From Stenotrophomonas sp. 24(2023) (lineage in GTDB: Bacteria > Pseudomonadota > Gammaproteobacteria > Xanthomonadales > Xanthomonadaceae), in assembly GCF_030913365.1 (NCBI RefSeq), contig NZ_CP133160.1, positions 744,001 through 808,000 on the forward strand: 64,000 bases of DNA, in the 5' to 3' direction. Every line of letters starts with the position of its first letter. Within the stretch, counting starts at the first letter, position 1. Below the pieces are notes generated by a model that saw only the letters and a program-made list of their open reading frames with translations, was not told where the DNA came from and did not search any database. Both the position numbers and the translations under genes were made by a program. This document shows positions 63,132 through 64,000 of this stretch, piece by piece.

Positions 63132-64000
63132 ATGCCGTTGAACGTCATCGTGGTGATGGACCCCATCGCCCACATCAAGATCGCCAAGGACACCACGTTC
63201 GCCATGCTGCTGGAAGCCCAGCGCCGCGGCCACGCCCTGCACTACGTGCGGCCGGGCGGGCTGGCGCTGGAAAGCGGCGTGGCGGTGGCGCAGACCGCGC
63301 CGCTGCAGGTCCGTGACGATCCCTCGGACTGGTTCACCCTGGGCGCATTCAGCCGCACGGTGTTCGGTCCCGGCCAGGTCGTGCTGATGCGCAAGGACCC
63401 GCCGGTCGATGCTGAGTACATTTACGACACCCAGGTGCTGGATATCGCCGCCGCCGCCGGCGCCCGGGTGGTCAACAACCCACAGGGCCTGCGCGACTAC
63501 AACGAGAAGCTGGCCGCACTGCTGTTCCCGCAGTGCTGCCCGCCCACCCTGGTCAGCCGCGACGCCAAGGCACTCAAGGCGTTCGTGCTGGAACACGGCC
63601 AGGCCGTGCTGAAGCCGCTGGACGGCATGGGCGGACGTTCCATCTTCCGCAGCGGCACCGGCGACCCGAACCTGAACGTGATCCTGGAAACACTGACCCA
63701 CGGCGGGCAGACCCTGGCCCTGGCCCAGCGGTTCATTCCCGACATTACTGCAGGCGACAAGCGCATCCTGCTGGTGGATGGTGAACCGGTGGACTACTGC
63801 CTGGCGCGCATCCCGCAGGGCGATGAGTTCCGCGGCAACCTGGCCGCCGGTGGCCGCGGCGAAGGCCGTCCGCTGAGTGAGCGCGACCGCTGGATCGCCG
63901 CCCAGGTCGGCCCGGAGATGAAGCGCCGCGGCATGCGTTTCGTCGGGCTGGATGTGATCGGCGACTACCTGACCGAAGTGAACGTGACCAGCCCGACCTG
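63132..64000 (+). CDS. gshB: Glutathione synthetase (3' end missing)
   Basis: The first 289 codons of an ATP-grasp ligase that joins glycine to gamma-glutamylcysteine. MPLNVIVVMDPIAHIKIAKDTTFAMLLEAQ, VLMRKDPPVDAEYIYDTQVLD, VLKPLDGMGGRSIFR and the closing EVNVTSPT metal/phosphate motif are canonical. The gene runs off the right edge near its 3' end (family length about 315). It is divergent from pilG, an order conserved with Pseudomonas. Confidence 0.97.
   Translation, partial: MPLNVIVVMDPIAHIKIAKDTTFAMLLEAQRRGHALHYVRPGGLALESGVAVAQTAPLQVRDDPSDWFTLGAFSRTVFGPGQVVLMRKDPPVDAEYIYDTQVLDIAAAAGARVVNNPQGLRDYNEKLAALLFPQCCPPTLVSRDAKALKAFVLEHGQAVLKPLDGMGGRSIFRSGTGDPNLNVILETLTHGGQTLALAQRFIPDITAGDKRILLVDGEPVDYCLARIPQGDEFRGNLAAGGRGEGRPLSERDRWIAAQVGPEMKRRGMRFVGLDVIGDYLTEVNVTSPT

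Noticed and set aside
1..64000. CRISPR array, tRNA, rRNA, insertion sequence or prophage
   Set aside because: No regularly spaced repeats, cloverleaf sequences, rRNA cores, transposase or phage structural genes were recognised in the window.

Overview
The window is a GC-rich, gene-dense stretch of a gammaproteobacterial chromosome. It most likely comes from Stenotrophomonas or a close Xanthomonadaceae relative. The evidence is the gshB-pilG-pilH-pilI-pilJ-chpA order, intergenic REP elements of the GTAG-headed type described in S. maltophilia, a large TonB-dependent receptor and a TetR-hydrolase-fadE locus. All family calls come from reading the sequence and from memory of the families; no search was run.

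Layout. 1-552: start of a homoserine O-acetyltransferase-like gene (minus) behind a SAM-I riboswitch. 553-5962: M23 peptidase, prfC, hemolysin-III membrane protein and AsmA-like protein. 6187-8360 (minus): mtgA, an undecaprenyl-phosphate glycosyltransferase and a CBS protein. 8438-13411: hslO, an exported barrel-like protein and a TonB-dependent receptor. 13551-18231: TetR regulator divergent from an alpha/beta hydrolase-fadE pair, then a DUF4442 protein. 18236-18711: a nested palindrome with two inverted copies of a 52-nt element. 18716-22100: DUF1304 protein, MFS transporter and serine hydrolase.

22403-32048 is an 11-gene operon for a type II secretion/type IV pilus-like machine. It has GspG, GspF, GspE, four small inner-membrane components that look more like PilM/N/O/P than GspL/M/C, a lipoprotein secretin with an N-terminal repeat region, and three more pseudopilins. 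It is not the canonical Xps/Gsp gene order and resembles clusters sometimes auto-annotated as 'secretion system X'. Convergent with it (32292-40121) is a gene for a 2,609-residue exported protein with a GH2-like N-terminus, Ig-like and four discoidin-type (CBM32-like) modules, and a GH64-like C-terminus. The pairing suggests a machine with a dedicated giant polysaccharide-degrading cargo; that link is inference.

41137-51010: a lysine-rich histone H1-like protein made of tandem repeats, gcvH and gcvT (glycine cleavage), a REP cluster, a minus-strand run nudE-cysQ-mazG-ynfA-DUF962-SPFH-nfeD, and bioA-rsmE. 51110-62895 (minus): the Pil-Chp chemosensory system that controls twitching motility, without pilK next to it and with a ChpB that lacks the catalytic serine. 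The window ends inside gshB. No tRNA, rRNA, CRISPR array, insertion sequence or prophage was seen.
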